Under the pieces are notes generated by a model. It did no database searches, was not told the origin of the DNA, and saw nothing but the letters and a program-made list of their open reading frames with translations. The translations under genes and the position numbers were made by a program. Shown piece by piece: positions 11,143-23,849 of a DNA stretch of 64,000 bases (the stretch's first letter is position 1; each line of letters starts with the position of its first letter). Source of the stretch: Heterobilharzia americana (taxonomy: Eukaryota > Platyhelminthes > Trematoda > Strigeidida > Schistosomatidae); assembly GCA_944470555.2 (NCBI GenBank), contig OX104130.1:52361491-52425490 (forward strand), given 5' to 3'.

Positions 11143-12040
11143 TTAATGTGGTTTCTTCTTGTCCTTTTTGAGGAGATACAAAGAGAGAGCTATGTCCGTT
11201 GAAATTACTATAACCAGTTGCTCGCTAGAATGTAAATTTCTGTCAACTACTGTGTTATTCAGTTGGTTAAGAGGCACATCACTCACCCTACTGACGGCTT
11301 TCAGAGCCCCACACAATATAACAAAGTCCTTTCTTAGTAAACAGGGAAAGATCAACGGGGAACAACAGAGAAGAATGGGTAAAATGCAGGAATTAACAAA
11401 TTGTAAAAGTAGGGGTTGAGTTATAGCAGGAGGACTCGGATTTTTTATGTAATACTTTAAATAAAAGATTTTTTAAAAACCAACAAGATATATGACGACC
11501 AACAAAGATCAGAAGTAAAACTCTACCCAAGATAGTTAACACTTGAATTACTTCCTGCAAGAAAACCGTCTATGCAACAGGCGTCATGGGACTCAAGCAG
11601 CTCATACAAGTCTTGGTTACACCTGAGGCCATAATTAACTGTCTGACATTTATGATGGTTTAGCTTGAGACCATTAGAGAGAGACCACTAGTCAATTACA
11701 GACAAGAATCCATTTAATTCAGGGGAGTCTAAGTGAGAGTTAACTGGAAAAGAAACAGTCAGATCATCAGGATACATAATAAAATTAGTTTTAACAGAAT
11801 GAGGTAAATTCTGCAAAAATAATGAAAACAGAAACGGGGAAAGTACTGTAGCTTGAGGTAAACTAACTTCAGTAAGCAATGAAGTGGAGCGCTTTTTCAG
11901 AACATAAGACGGCCATTTTGTAACTCATGTCTCAATGAGTTCATTTGTTATCACACGTTTCGACACAGTCAAAAGTCACTTTCAAAACAAGTCAATAAAA
12001 ACCAAAGCAGAACTCATGGTCTTTTGTATTTCCATGAAGC
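11143..12040 (-). pseudogene. CR1/jockey-like LINE reverse transcriptase remnant
   Basis: Read on the minus strand: a decayed RT motif with VSKRVITNELIETW, then LPQATVLSPFLFSLF (motif B, usually VPQG), then IMYPDDLTVSFP, where the catalytic YADD has become YPDD. WSLSNGLKLNHHKCQTVN follows, and after frame breaks CILPILLCCSPLIFPCLL, KDFVILCGALKAVSRVSDVP and DRNLHSSEQL. These are the RT and its C-terminal region in the right order. Frameshifts and the altered active site make it dead. The order of motifs fits the CR1/jockey type; the clade name is from memory of family motifs. Confidence 0.75.
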
Positions 12041-12598
12041 AACAATTTTCAAAACGACTGTAAACCAATCAGGACCCAGAATGATAGCTTTGAAAGAAAA
12101 ATTTGTTCTTCGCTACAATCATCTTGTGTATTTTCCTATAATTCAGAATTTTGGAAATTTCTATATTGAACATATGGAACGTTCTAAGATGAATAACTAG
12201 GTTTCAATGAATTCATTCAAGAGAATTGTATGTTAAATTTGTTTTAACTAGCACTGATATCAACATATGTCATGGTTACATTTTTGCATTTTCCGTTTTC
12301 CAATGTTTAGTATACAAAAGAAATCTGTTTATTGTCAGTATTTATTTGATCTGTTCAGGATAGATGTGGTTTAGGTTCTCAAATGGTAAGCTATTAGTAT
12401 TTACGCACTGTTGCATAAAATATACCTCAACAAAAAAGCTGAATGTAACTACCGAAAAGTGTTAAGTTTGTTAAATGGATGATAAATCTCAGAATGTGCA
12501 GCTTGTGTCGTTTGGAACAAAGCTGTCAATATCTAAAAAAAAGCGTTTAATACTCATTAGGACCAATTTTTAATATCACCAGCAGTTTACTTCCTTAA
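12041..12598. other. No feature seen
   Basis: Stops in all frames and no recognised repeat. Confidence 0.4.
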
Positions 12599-12750
12599 AT
12601 GCGTGATGCTGGTTCATATCTGAAGCGGGACATCAGTTCAGTCAAAGTTGTAGATACTTCTTGCTGATGAGTACTAAAAAAAACACGAAATATATATCAG
12701 ACAGGGTTTCCTGTCGATCTCCTCTATCCAACTAATATCTACGCAACAAA
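12599..12750 (+). mobile_element. SINE, beta-type, partial and decayed
   Basis: Relative of 13971-14264: a head remnant, CAGTTCAGTCAAAGTTG, then TGCTGATGAGTACTA and CACGAAAT, then the GGGTTTCCTGTCGATC block. CUGAUGA and GAAA are both kept but helix II no longer pairs well. Confidence 0.6.
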
Positions 12751-13957
12751 GACTTATACAGGTGTATATAGTTGAACTAAAGTTGTTGTCTTTTAATTAC
12801 CTAATGAATAGCTATTTCCTGTTAAATACTAAAAATTCAACCATTTTTCATGTTTGATTAGCTTCAAAAGTGTTTTGCTAAGAACAGAAGAATGGTGTAA
12901 TTATTTCACACTTAACTAACCAGTGGAGTAAAATTAAAACAATTTTAAGTATGCGGTAAACAACTGGGGTAAGTGATTTCTTCTAATACTGAAAATTATT
13001 CGTTTGGACAAAATAATGTGATGTAATATGTTGCAATTAACTTCTACACCAATGTTTATGAATATGTATTTTTCGAAAAAGAAGTTTTCGTCTTTCTGAC
13101 CATTTCTTTTTACAGCTATATTCATATGGGATAGTTAAGGTTTATAAAGAAAGTCAGTAACTTTGAAAAGGTTCTTCAGGGATTTTAAGTATCCTCTTTG
13201 TAATAACTTTTAGTGAGTTAAACACAAAGCACTTCAGATGAATAAAACTTTACTAATCTCTAGTGACCAACTCTATGGATAATCATTTTTAATTCTAAAG
13301 GATATGTGGAACTTATGAAGGATTGAGGAATAAGCAGTCAACTATATTCGTTCAGTATCGAAATGTAGTGGCGAAGTGAGAAAATAAGGATTAATAATCT
13401 CCTACCAAATGGTTGAATGTTATGTTAATATGGAGGTCGAACTGCCCTAGAAAACTAAGGGTATGCAATAGTGTGTAGTCTCAAACTCAAACTTAGAATA
13501 AATTTAGTGCGGTGTGGCTTTCACTGGTTCCATAGTTCAGGCCATTTTACAATGAATACCGTCCTTAAGTTTTTTAATGTTTTACTGAGCTCTAGCTACG
13601 TTTTGTCTCGAAACGGATGTTTTCATCCATCCACGTTACAATTTAGTTCTTACAACCTTTGACATGCAAATTATTAGGAGAGTGTTCTGACTCCCTAATA
13701 TTTAGTATTGCATTATTGTCAGTTGCACTGAAGAGAGATTAAAGAAATGATGTACAAATACTACACCAGTGTATTATTTTAAGGAACCTGAATATGGTAG
13801 AAGAATGTAGAAAGAGGAAGAGAAAGGGAGAGTATTGAAAAGTGGGGAAATGAAGGGAAGAAGAAGCGAAGAACAGATTCTCAATGAATGAAGCTCATTA
13901 ATTACGTCAATAAAAGTGAAATCAAGCCAGGAAATGAATGAATCAAACTTTTATAGA
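12751..13957. other. No gene; G-run near 13988
   Basis: No coding or RNA feature before the SINE at 13971. A purine-rich patch (AAGAGGAAGAG...) lies at about 13810-13870. Confidence 0.4.
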
Positions 13958-13970
13958 CTGACATAAGTTT
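13958..13970. repeat. Target-site duplication, left copy
   Basis: CTGACATAAGTTT, identical to 14265-14277 on the other side of the SINE. Confidence 0.8.
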
Positions 13971-14264
13971 ACATTGATCGCTCACTGGGGGGGGGGTAGT
14001 CAACTTCATGTTGTCTAGTCCAGTGTGGTGGTCGAATTCTATCGTTTTTCAACGTGGCCACCAGACTAGGTAGCTTAGGAGGTCAGTCTCGGCCTGAATA
14101 ACTCAAAGGTAACGTCGGTGACGACAATACTGGGTAAGGTGGGTTCGAATCTCAGGCGGAATGTCAGTTCCACCAAGGTTGCAGAAGCGCCTTCCTGATG
14201 AGTGCCAACAAGTATAAAACGTAGGTTTAGGGCTTCCTGCCAATTGTCCCCATCCAAATAACTT
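13971..14264 (+). mobile_element. SINE, beta-type, 294 bp, with 13-bp target-site duplications
   Basis: Exact 13-bp direct repeats flank this insert. A B-box-like GGGTTCGAATCTC lies near 14150. Then follows TTCCTGATGAGTGCCAACAA with AAAAC, a hammerhead-like segment: the CUGAUGA core is intact, helix II is GUGC/GUAU, and the usual GAAA is AAAA, so cleavage should be lost. A poly-G run of about 9 lies near the left end. As a SINE it would be transcribed by RNA polymerase III and copied by a LINE enzyme. Confidence 0.8.
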
Positions 14265-14277
14265 CTGACATAAGTTT
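14265..14277. repeat. Target-site duplication, right copy
   Basis: CTGACATAAGTTT, identical to 13958-13970. Confidence 0.8.
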
Positions 14278-16960
14278 GTTTTAAACCATTCATGTGCACA
14301 TGAAATTGTGGAACAGAATTGATTAGATCTTATGGATAATTGAGCTGATAAATGATTTTTATTAAGAACCCATGAAATAAAAAAAGTAGTTTTTTCCCTT
14401 CCAACATGTTAACTAACTTACGATTACGAATTTGCTATATCTCAATAAGGAGGAGCTGAGGTTGGATAATCTAGGCACCCGACTTTCAAACATTGTGTCA
14501 CTAGCCTAAACTCTGTTCCATCTACTGAGATTCAAACTCTCAGATATTTTTATTAGCTGTCAGAAGGTAGGTGTACACTCATTGCAAGTACTTACTGATA
14601 ATTTCAGTCATTTTCGTCATAATCAAATATCGAGTGATTATAAACTGTTCTAAACTTTTTTTGGGCACAGATATCAACATTATCTTTCATTGTTAGTAAA
14701 CTTCAGTCTTTAGAGAAAGAACTAACAAAAATAGTGGGATTGGCAGGTTCTTTCCGTTGTCAAATATTACTTAAAAAGGCTAACTTGTTACTTTAAGAGA
14801 GTGATTTACATTCTACCAGATCTGAATTCTCAATTACCGCTGAAGTGCCATAGGATGCTTCAAGGTTACCAATGTTTGTTGAAGTTGTACTCCTATTAAG
14901 GAAGGTTTAGTATTTTTCATTCTCATCCCCAATAACAACTTAACACACAATATATCTGGATAACGACTGCTTATTCTGTCATTCATTGAATATTTCAGAG
15001 TATAAGACTTATGCACATGGTAACTTGTAGAAAGTGATATTTAAAAGTAAGTGCGCTAGAAGTATGCGAAGTCTGAAGACTGAACTTTCTAGCTGTCTAC
15101 ATAAAAATAGTATGAAACCATAGAATTTCACAGATAAATAACGAAGTGTGAAAGATATCCTTGTGAGAGATAGGTCTAACGCATTCTTGGTAACTATAAG
15201 ATTAGGGGGTTTGAGTGGCCTAATACCATGGCTTGTCTTTTAACTTTGGTTATGATAAGCTTCATTTAGAGGAAAATTCCATATTCAATAGCCTCATAGT
15301 TATAACCTATACTAGGTTTAACTGTTCATTTAGTAGGTAAATTCGATGGTATTTGATGCAGCAGATTGTAAATAGATCCGAATTTGTCTGACAGTAAAAA
15401 GCCTGTATCATACGCGTCTTTGTATCATTGTATAATAACTCTTTTTAAAGAACCTTATGTACTCACACAGACGGAAGTACTAAAGTCGATAAATAAGTAA
15501 TGAAAAGTTTCTGATCTAACAAGAGAGTGGTGTACAGTCTTGATGCTATGACAGTTTGTTTAAAGGTACTTGTTCTTCTCATGAAATTTAAAGTTTACCA
15601 ACAATACGATTTTTAAAAATAATTTTACGAGCAGTTTCCTCTGTGAAAAGACTTTTAACTAGATTTAAGTGTTACGGTTGTTTTTGAAATGCTTTTTCTA
15701 AGATTTTCGACGATATTGTTTCTTTAGGAAAATGATTTCTGAACTAATTCTAGCTAAAATGGCGTCGTGTACAAATTTCCTTCTTTTTGGCGTCTTTGAG
15801 GTTGAGAATTGATATTTTTTGTAGGAAAGAGGATGATAAACAGTCAGATGAAGTATAATTCTAGGCAGGTGTTTATTCTAATGATAGACGGAATGCCCTA
15901 CTGTTACATAATTTTCTTCCACGAAACATTAGATCATGTACAATCAATGTTCTAATCTTCCCATCTAAAAGAGTAAAATTATAGCATAAGACATCTGTTT
16001 GTATTTGCTTGAAAATACATTCAGCCAGTAATAACTCTTGGTATGAGGCCATGATTATTTCATCCACATGTTTTTCTGTAGATCTGGAGACCGAGGTCAA
16101 TCAATGAATGAATTTTTGTTCATCAATTCAATGCTTAACACATTTAATACAATGATTCAACACAGATTCTAAATATACGGAAAATTCAACTACAATTCAA
16201 ATGTAAGAATGAAAAAGCAGTAGAACTGTAAAAAGATAATCGAAAACATAAAGTTCTATGATTATCTAGATTTGATTATGAGTAATAAATTGTGCTCAAA
16301 ATGTCACCCAGTAAATAATACTACCTTATTGTTTACTGTGTCAAACAGGGACAACACTTAACACATAGTAGGAATTCCATGTCTAAATTTCTGTAGACGT
16401 TTGTTATGAAACCTCTTTTAACATTCTTAAAATATACTATGAAATTAGTTTTATCAAACATTATTGTCTTCAATCAAAACCTTCATATCTAGCCAAAAAG
16501 GGTTATTGTATTAACTTGGAAAATTTTAACCTACTCTACAGGTAAGGAAGTATCCAGTGAGGTCATTTTTGCTACTTTTCACTTCAGAATTTTTTCAGAA
16601 TCAGTAGTAACTATGGTTAGGTGTGTGCAGAGTTTAGTACATGTGAATTAGTATTACAGTAAGATTGTACAATTAATTTTTCTAAAGATTCATAAAGGAG
16701 ATATGAAGTTTAATTCCACTGTGAAGTTATCCATTAGATGGTACTGGAATTTTTATCAATCAAAAACAAAACTTCACTATTTCCAGAATTAGTTTTAACT
16801 AAATTGAACACCAGTATTAACTTTAAGTGAAAAAAAGAGTTGATACATTTTGTCTGATATTTAATGACAGGTAAATAGATCACAATGATAAGCATTATTA
16901 AATAATCAACCTTACACTAAAGATTTCAAATATCATAGTCCGCAGTCATCAAATTAAACT
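14278..16960. other. No confident feature
   Basis: AT-rich. A 75-codon minus frame (15873-16100) looks moderately protein-like and its stop overlaps an AATAAA, but no family is recognised and no splice support was judged convincing. Confidence 0.4.
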
Positions 16961-16964
16961 TAAA

Positions 16965-17545
16965 ATGAATCGAAAAGTAACCTATTTAAGATCAACAGTA
17001 GTTACTTCTCCGTCCTTGAAAATAATGGAGAAGCTAATCATACCTATGCTTGAATCTTCAAAAAAGGCTTTCGGAGATCCTAATCAATTTGCATATAAAA
17101 GCGAAAGAAGCACTCTGGATGCTATCACTGTTTTATATCACAATATTGTTTATAATCTTCATGGAAGTGCCAAGTATATTAGGTGTGCCTTTTTGGACCA
17201 TACTTCAGCATTTGATTTTGTCCCAAGATCTCTTTTTCTGGACAGGCTAGTGGGGAGATACAGAGTCATGGATAACCAGCTGGTTGTATTCCTAGTTCTT
17301 TGGGAAAAAAATACTGTTCACAGAGGGAATCGCTCCACCTCATTCTTTACAGTGACTGCTGTTCCTCAAGGCAGATTTCTTTCACCCTTTCATTTCTCGT
17401 TCTCTCGGCATGACCACATCTTCACCTAGAATCCATTTTATCAAATATGGTGATGACTTGATGGTTTCCATACATGTCTCCTCTTCGACAGATTGAATGA
17501 CTTCTATTTGTTCATGGCGAATGCTGTTGTGACTGATTTTCAGAA
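16965..17545 (+). pseudogene. CR1/jockey-like LINE reverse transcriptase remnant
   Basis: The plus frame 16965-17429 carries RT motifs in order: LKIMEKLIIPML, NQFAYKSERSTLDAI, CAFLDHTSAFDFVPRSLFLD (motif A region) and TAVPQGRFLSP (motif B). After a frame change near 17420 the sequence reads FIKYGDDLMVS, a YGDD catalytic box, and then decays. It belongs to the same broad family as the minus copy at 11143-12040 but is a different insertion. The N-terminal endonuclease is missing, so it is a 5'-truncated and broken copy. Confidence 0.8.
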
Positions 17546-17639
17546 TGTCAGAGACGGATATAACCTATGTAAACTGATTAGGTCTCATGACTCCGGTCAT
17601 TTATAATGGCAAAAGTGTTAGAAACGAATTAACTAATTA

Positions 17640-17870
17640 ACTAAATAAGCCTGGTGCCGTGAGGAAAAATGCTTAAGGATGACACTGGGTGATGGCCGCG
17701 GAACCTGAAGGTCTTGGGTTTGATCCCTGAGACTGCGAAGTCAGGGGTGCGCACTACTAAAGAGTCCCATACTAGGACGAAGTAGCTGTCATATGATCCC
17801 AAATTCTCAGGGGTTCCCTAAATGATGTCAGTTTCTGTGATGAATACTAAATTTACTAATCAACTTTCAT
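17640..17870 (+). mobile_element. SINE, gamma-type, decayed
   Basis: It has the B-box-like GGTTTGATCCC, the GTGCGCACTAC helix I arm, then GAGTCCCATACTAGGACGAA (helix II GUCC/GGAC intact) and GTAGCTGTC. The hammerhead core CUGANGA has become CUAAAGA and the GAAA is changed, so cleavage is not expected. The end block CTAAATGATGTCAG is shared with other copies. Confidence 0.7.
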
Positions 17871-18136
17871 TTCTAAAAGCAGACGATTTATGCATTATGA
17901 AACTAGTTAGTAGTGTAATTGTTTACCTAAGTTAATCTTGTATTTTCAGGAAAGTTGTAGATGGAGTAAGTATTCTCATATTTTATATACAATTTCTAGT
18001 TATTTAAACTGTTTCTATCCCAGTGCTTAAATATTTGATATGCTGAAAATTCTGCATAGTATTCCCGAAAATATCTTTCAGAATAAATTCACTAGTATCA
18101 TTATTATTGTTATCAATAAAAAGACTATCAACTTAC

Positions 18137-18393
18137 CGGTTAAAGTAACTGGACCAAATGCTGAAGCTTCATTATCTGAACTACAATTCCAGTGTCGAAA
18201 TCGAAATTGTCGTTGACATTCATAAATGCCTAATTTAGCACCAATGCTTATCACAGGCATATGATCAAAGTAACGTTGACACAATTGAGCTTGTGAATGT
18301 GTCAAACCTTGAACACGTAAACAAAGAGGTTTTGGTGCTAAAAGAAATGCAGGACTTTGATGAATTGTTCTCCAGGATAAGAGACCTAAATTC
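18137..18393 (-). CDS. wnt5: Wnt exon, best match Wnt5 (N-terminal core)
   Basis: This 257-bp exon lies between a good acceptor (TTTTTTATCTAG) and a good donor (CCG|GTAAGT). It starts in phase 2 and ends in phase 1 and encodes 85 full codons. The peptide has the Wnt N-terminal signature: PLCLRVQGLTHSQAQLCQRY, DHMPVISIGAKLGIYECQ, then QFRFRHWNCSS and FGPVTL. The combination PLC..GL..Q..LC.Y.DHM..I..GAK.GI.ECQ.QFR is closest to Wnt5 among Wnt subfamilies as I know them. WNCS holds the conserved N-glycosylation site. Wnt proteins are secreted, lipid-modified ligands of Frizzled and Ror receptors. The phase-1 break after the glycine matches a common Wnt intron position. Downstream exons, with the lipidated serine and Cys-rich C-terminus, were not found below 18137. 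Confidence 0.85.
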
Positions 18394-20679
18394 CTAGATA
18401 AAAAATAATGAAAAGATGGAACTTGAAAATAATATCAATGATGATAATGAATATGATAAATTCTCATCTCATATGAATAAAGTTAATTCATACACAGGTA
18501 CAAATAAATAAAACTACGTGGATAAATTAAATCAAGACTTGTCTTCAAACTTAATCCTAATACAGTTCAACATGCAGTAATATACATGATTTTGATTGTA
18601 CAGCTGTAAGCAACAGTTTTACTACGATTCATATCAGACACAATCTATTTTCTTTTAAGGAGTTATAACTAATGACTGGTAGTACTCACGTACAAGGACT
18701 GATTGCATATAAGTTGTTCGGGATCTCTTTATCTTCATACTAAAACAAATTGGTGTAGTGTAACAGAAGATGATAAAGTTTTAAATAGCTTAATTTTTTT
18801 TATTACTTTCAAAGGATACAAATAAACTTTGATCGACTTTCAAGGAGGATAACAAGTAAAACTTAAGAAATATGCAAAATGGATTAATGCTGAAAGTTTT
18901 GGTAAAAGAGATATAAGTGATGTCTTATAAAAGCTAAGAAAGCGTTTCAATTGTAGCATATTAACAGTGTTTATTTGTCATTCGTTGGGGGTAGCCTTTA
19001 GTTTATCATAGGTCATGAGAAGGGTACGTTTGGGCATGTTCTTTTAGAATGCTGAGTTTAGGTATGATCAATCTTATTGCTACAGCTTTAACTATGTTGA
19101 GAAGAAGTTGGCAAGGCGCATGCGGCAATGTTTTTGCAAACTCTCTATGACAGTAAGAACAATATTAACACCTATGTGATACCTTGTGTTAATCAGATGT
19201 GGAAAGAGAGAACGTTTTGTCGTTTTGAATTCATCACTTCCTATCGAAGCCGGCAAATGTCGTATCTTAAGAAGTACCTGCCTAACCCTAGACACTGTGT
19301 TATTTGTTTTAAAGAAATAGTTAAATTAGCGTATTCATTCAGAAGCAACACGTTCAAATGTTACTCCTTCACTGATCTCCAATAAAATGATAGCTGTTCC
19401 CATCATCTTAATTTGTTATTTTTCTTCTTACTTTCTTTAGCTATCCTATTCTTCATAGGTATTCAAGTCAGTTTAACGCTGAGAAACTTAGAAAAAGAAA
19501 ATTGATCTCGCTTCCGTTTGTAAAACACTTTGAGCGGCTCTAAAAGATATCCCAAGGACTGAAGTGATCCGAAGCTAAGATTGCTTATTAATGCTATAAA
19601 ATAATAAAAGTATGATACATTAGACTGTTTGTTTTTTAATTGAACGTTTCAGTGGTATACCGCGTTTGACCTTACAAGTAAACTTCCTTAAGTGCTTTCT
19701 GTGACCATCAAACTGTGATACACCATGAGATGGCCTTTGGCTAAGTATAGTTAACAGGAATGTACGAGTAAGTTATGCACTTCAAAAGTCATTGCCTACG
19801 TCGAATGAACAAGAAACAACCAACCAACATGCTGTAGAACCCATGAATGATTGCGTAACTAATATAGCTGTCCAGTTTGGTGGAATACAAACTTGTACAA
19901 ACACTCCAAGATCAAGGTAAGATTTGGATATTTAGTAAAGCTACTCAAACAGTTTATATTTTGAAACTATATTTGGTGCATATATTGAACAAATCAATTT
20001 TACGAATGTAGAACCTAATGAAAGTTTATTGTGAATAATATTCCTTGTTCAAACTGTTTGATTGGTGTTTAAACAAGATTTTAACCAACGAGTACAAGAA
20101 CAGTGATTCTCTGAATAACTACGTGAGTTCATCGGATAGTTATCCAACGTATGATAATTTGCTTTGCTCAGTCATTTCTGAAATAGAATATCCTGACCTA
20201 GGTTTCATGCTCAATAGCATACATCAACAAGACGTAGGTAAAATCTTGAACAAATTAATGATCTGTTGATGATTCATAATCATATAATTTACTGCTGAAC
20301 TAAGAAACTTTCCGGTGGAAAGATGACTGATTCTAAAACTTTGAGATCAGTTATGTCAAATGGCTCCTAATTATTTCAGCAGTAACACTCAGAAGTGTTC
20401 CCCAACGTAGTTATTTAATTACCAGTCAGATTATTACTTTTTTTAAGTGACCATTACAATCATATTGTTCTAAAATACTTGTTAAAACTATTCAAAAACA
20501 CCGAAACGTCACTTATCCTTGAAACTTCATCTCTAGACAGAAACAACTTTTACCGAACCTAAGTAGTAGAGTTTTTTCTCTAGCCTTCCTCGTAACATAC
20601 TCATCAGTGATGCAAAGGGAAGTGAAAAAGTGCTTATCGATTCTCAGGAAGGATATCCATTCCGTCCTGGTTTCAGATA
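18394..20679. other. Presumed Wnt intron sequence, first part
   Basis: If the candidate exon at 24517-24811 is real, this is intronic. Plus frames at 19128-19385 and 20045-20269 look somewhat protein-like. The second runs to CGTAG|GTAAAA, a possible donor at 20238, but no family is recognised. No other feature. Confidence 0.4.
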
Positions 20680-20765
20680 CACCATGTTGACGAGTACCGA
20701 AATGCACGTAATCTAGGTCTAATGTTCCCCACTGATTGCCTCCATCCATGGCTTCACGATGGGTA
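20680..20765 (+). mobile_element. SINE, beta-type remnant
   Basis: TTGACGAGTACCGAAATGCA with GTAATCTAGGTCTAATGTTC resembles the hammerhead and following block of beta copies at 13971 and 54335, with the helix II loop deleted. Confidence 0.35.
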
Positions 20766-21049
20766 ATCGCCTAACTTGATGGCCAAGTTGCAAAATAACT
20801 GATAAAATTCGGTCAGCACCATGGATTAGACAATATGAAGTTGGTTGCCCCACAGTGGCCAATGAATGTGTAAAATGCTTATCTCATACTACTTATTATC
20901 CCAGGTGTTATGTGTATGAGAGATTCATGAGTTTAGCTTCTTGTAGTTACTCGAGTAGGTCTTTGGATTCCAGTTTAAAGTAATCCTGTAAAGAGAGAGG
21001 AATTAAGTGTCTGATTATTGTAATGATACTTGTAATTCCTCATTGTTAT

Positions 21050-21262
21050 AAAGGGCCGAATTTCCCAACCTCTGTTGGCAGATGGGCTCCTATGTGGATG
21101 TCTTGGTACTACTGGATATCGTGCCCCGGTGGCTTAGTGGATAACACTCTGGCGTTTTAAGCGGAGAGCACTGATGTGAGGGTACACCCAGCTGATGAGT
21201 CCCAAATAGGACGAAATGCGCTTCCTGGATTCTCCTGTTAGTCATCAAGATCAGTATAACTT
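21050..21262 (+). mobile_element. SINE, alpha-type (Sm-alpha-like), box B deleted
   Basis: The A-box-like head (GTGGCTTAGTGGATAACACT) at 21130 is followed by a deletion of the B-box region, then the hammerhead and the CCTGGATTC end. A 60-bp block before the head (TGTTGGCAGATGGGCTCC) is also found near 61860, so it is a second repeat joined on. Loss of box B should weaken polymerase III transcription. Confidence 0.75.
21188..21231 (+). ncRNA. Hammerhead ribozyme, fully consensus core
   Basis: Helix I CCAG (21188-21191) pairs with CUGG (21225-21228). The core CUGAUGA (21192-21198) is intact. Helix II is GUCC/GGAC with loop CAAAUA, followed by GAAA (21213-21216), a very short helix III, and a UUC cleavage triplet ending at 21224. 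All invariant bases are present. This is the type I form described for schistosome satellite/SINE transcripts. The tiny helix III means cleavage may need a dimer or be slow. Confidence 0.8.
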
Positions 21263-23849
21263 TTAATTATTGATTGATTTATTCGAGATGGCGTTTGCAA
21301 CCATAGTGATGCTCGTGAATATGCAAACGATGATTGCAATCGCAATAAAACATAGACTATAGGAGAATCTGAATTACCAGTTTCTGGGTTACTAGCTTCC
21401 TGCTCCCTATCATATTACGAACTGTTGCTACCACACATGCAGTTTACATAATTTAACATTTATAGTATTAGAATCTCATTTATTACACATGACATACATT
21501 TTTATTTGTTCATGTTCACTTTTTAGTACTCATCCTTGTGATCTTGGGTGGGTGTCTTCCAACAAAAATCCTACTGACGTCACAGCTGAGCAGTTGAAGA
21601 ACTGCTCAGTTGTGAATGGAGATCATTCCATTTTTAAATTATTTTCAAATTTATTATCCTATTTTACCAGTCATACCAGTCAAGGCAAGTCATTTAGCCA
21701 GATTTAAGTGATCTAGACAATTTGGCTCTGTAAGCCGAAGTTTTTCGGTTATAGTGCTGACGAGCTCGGCCCCAAACGAACAAATCGACCATTTGGTGTT
21801 TAGATCACTCGATCTGCATGGTAAAGTAAATAGATGAGCCTAAGTAGTTTCTAACTACTCAAGTTGGTCTAGCAGTATATACTGATCTTAACTGAGTTTA
21901 CTATTGATAATCCTGAAGTATATAATATAAACTACATTGGATGGTTTATTCAAGTCAGTTAATCACATTTCAGATACGAATATGAGAACTCGATCAGTAT
22001 AAAGGTGAATATTATTCTCTCATCGGTCAGCTAACCTAATCCATACTCACTGGATGTGGGTGGCAACTTAAATACTTAAGTTATGAATCTGTTGAGCAGC
22101 GTTGATTGAATTTGTTGATGCAGCAGATGTTTTCTAAAGGTTTGAGACAAGCATTAAGCAATAAACTCATGATTTATGTCGAATATTCTTAAGAATCTTA
22201 TTGCTTATAAATGAACTGTCCACTTCATATGGTCTAACTGTACTAAATTGTTATTATGAAGAGATGTAGTTCTACGATTTACAAACTTATCACCTGGGAA
22301 CATAATAGTTTACTCTCTGTTGAATCACATGTATATGACTGGAACTTCTAAGTATGTCTAGTTAAATTCATCTGAATATTTGTTCTTTTAATTAAACCGT
22401 GCTGTTCCCTGTTAATTAAGTTAATGTGACTGAAAAAGTTCTCTTCAAACTCTTTTATTATGTGATATTTAAATATATTTAGGTAGTAAGCAGTTGACGA
22501 GAGCGCAGCAAAATAAATTGGTACCCTTTTAATCTGCTCCAATCAATATTCTTTCGCTATTCATAAATAGACATAGATGTTATTATCGCAAGAGCCTCAT
22601 CTGCTTAACTGTAGTCACTGTCAAAAGTACTGACTCATTTAACGATATGATTTGTTTGTAGAATTATTGCTAAGATCTTGACATCATATTCACTTTGTGA
22701 ATTCAACGCTTCGCTGATAACTTATTCTTACGAACAATGTCAAAAGTGACGGTATGATTCTTGAAGAGGTCCATTTTCGAATAACTGTTAAATATTTCAA
22801 CACTTCATTTAAGATATTTGTGTGAAGTTCAATTGGATAAGTTTGTTAAAAGGTTCAATTATTTCATTCTCGTCAAATAGCCATTAATCTATACTATAAA
22901 TCATAAAGCGTTAAACTAATGAAATAAAATGAAATAATGATTTCTGCTTATATACTACTCTATACAAATTATGATGTCGTAAGTTACACATATATCATAT
23001 CAATTGAACCATGGTCCTTAGTAAGTACAAATGTATAATATTATTGGTGCATGAACAGATGGATCAGAAGTGATATATATATATATATATATATTCATAT
23101 AGCAAAACAGGTGATAAACTGGTAAATTGAAGATTAAAACCGTTTTATTCGCTACATGTCTATATTTTTTTCCATTTCGTATACACTAATTTTATGAGTT
23201 ACTAAATGAACGTTTATATAGTGTATTTGTTTATATACATGTGTTTCATGTGTGTACATTTTTAATTCCTTTTCCCACTAAACCAAAGTGTGTTTCCAAT
23301 ATATGTATATAAGTATATCTTATGTTTATCATTACGAAAGAAGACTAAAATGTACGCGCTAATCTTGATTATAAATACATTAGATATTGGTAGAAGATGC
23401 AAAGAAACGAGAGAGAGAGAGAGAGAGAGAAGGATTGTATGTATACACAAAATGGAGTGCATCGAGGAGACCAGATCAATCTGAAAAATCATTAACTTTC
23501 AGTAATTAAAAGACAACAAGACCAACTTGATGTAAACATTTAAAGTAAAACAGTAATCTGACTGAAAAACGTGATAAACACTTCTCCCTTTATGTGTTTA
23601 CATGATTCAATGTACAATTTAAAAAAAATTAAATGAAATAATTGTGGCTGAAAGTATACGGTAGGAGTTTCCATTCTGATAAAAGAAAAACATTTTAGGC
23701 ATAATAGTATCCTAATGAAATAAATAAAATAAACTGTATTTATTTAAACAAGAATCGTTTTAGAAGAAATTATGTCTAGGTGTATTACGCGTTCACGTAA
23801 AAAAAAATATATATAGTTTTGTGGTGATTTATATGTTTTAAGGTGGAAT
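21263..23849. other. No gene; (TA)n at 23072-23092 and (GA)n at 23409-23430
   Basis: Only simple repeats were seen. Short frames across the GA and TA tracts are artefacts of repeat sequence. Confidence 0.45.

Noticed and set aside
14075..14299. A 74-codon minus frame
   Set aside because: It lies within the beta SINE and crosses its target-site duplication.
14278..18136. Downstream Wnt exons on the minus strand
   Set aside because: No open segment with the expected Wnt residues after the first exon, or the Cys-rich C-terminus, was found by eye; short exons could have been missed.
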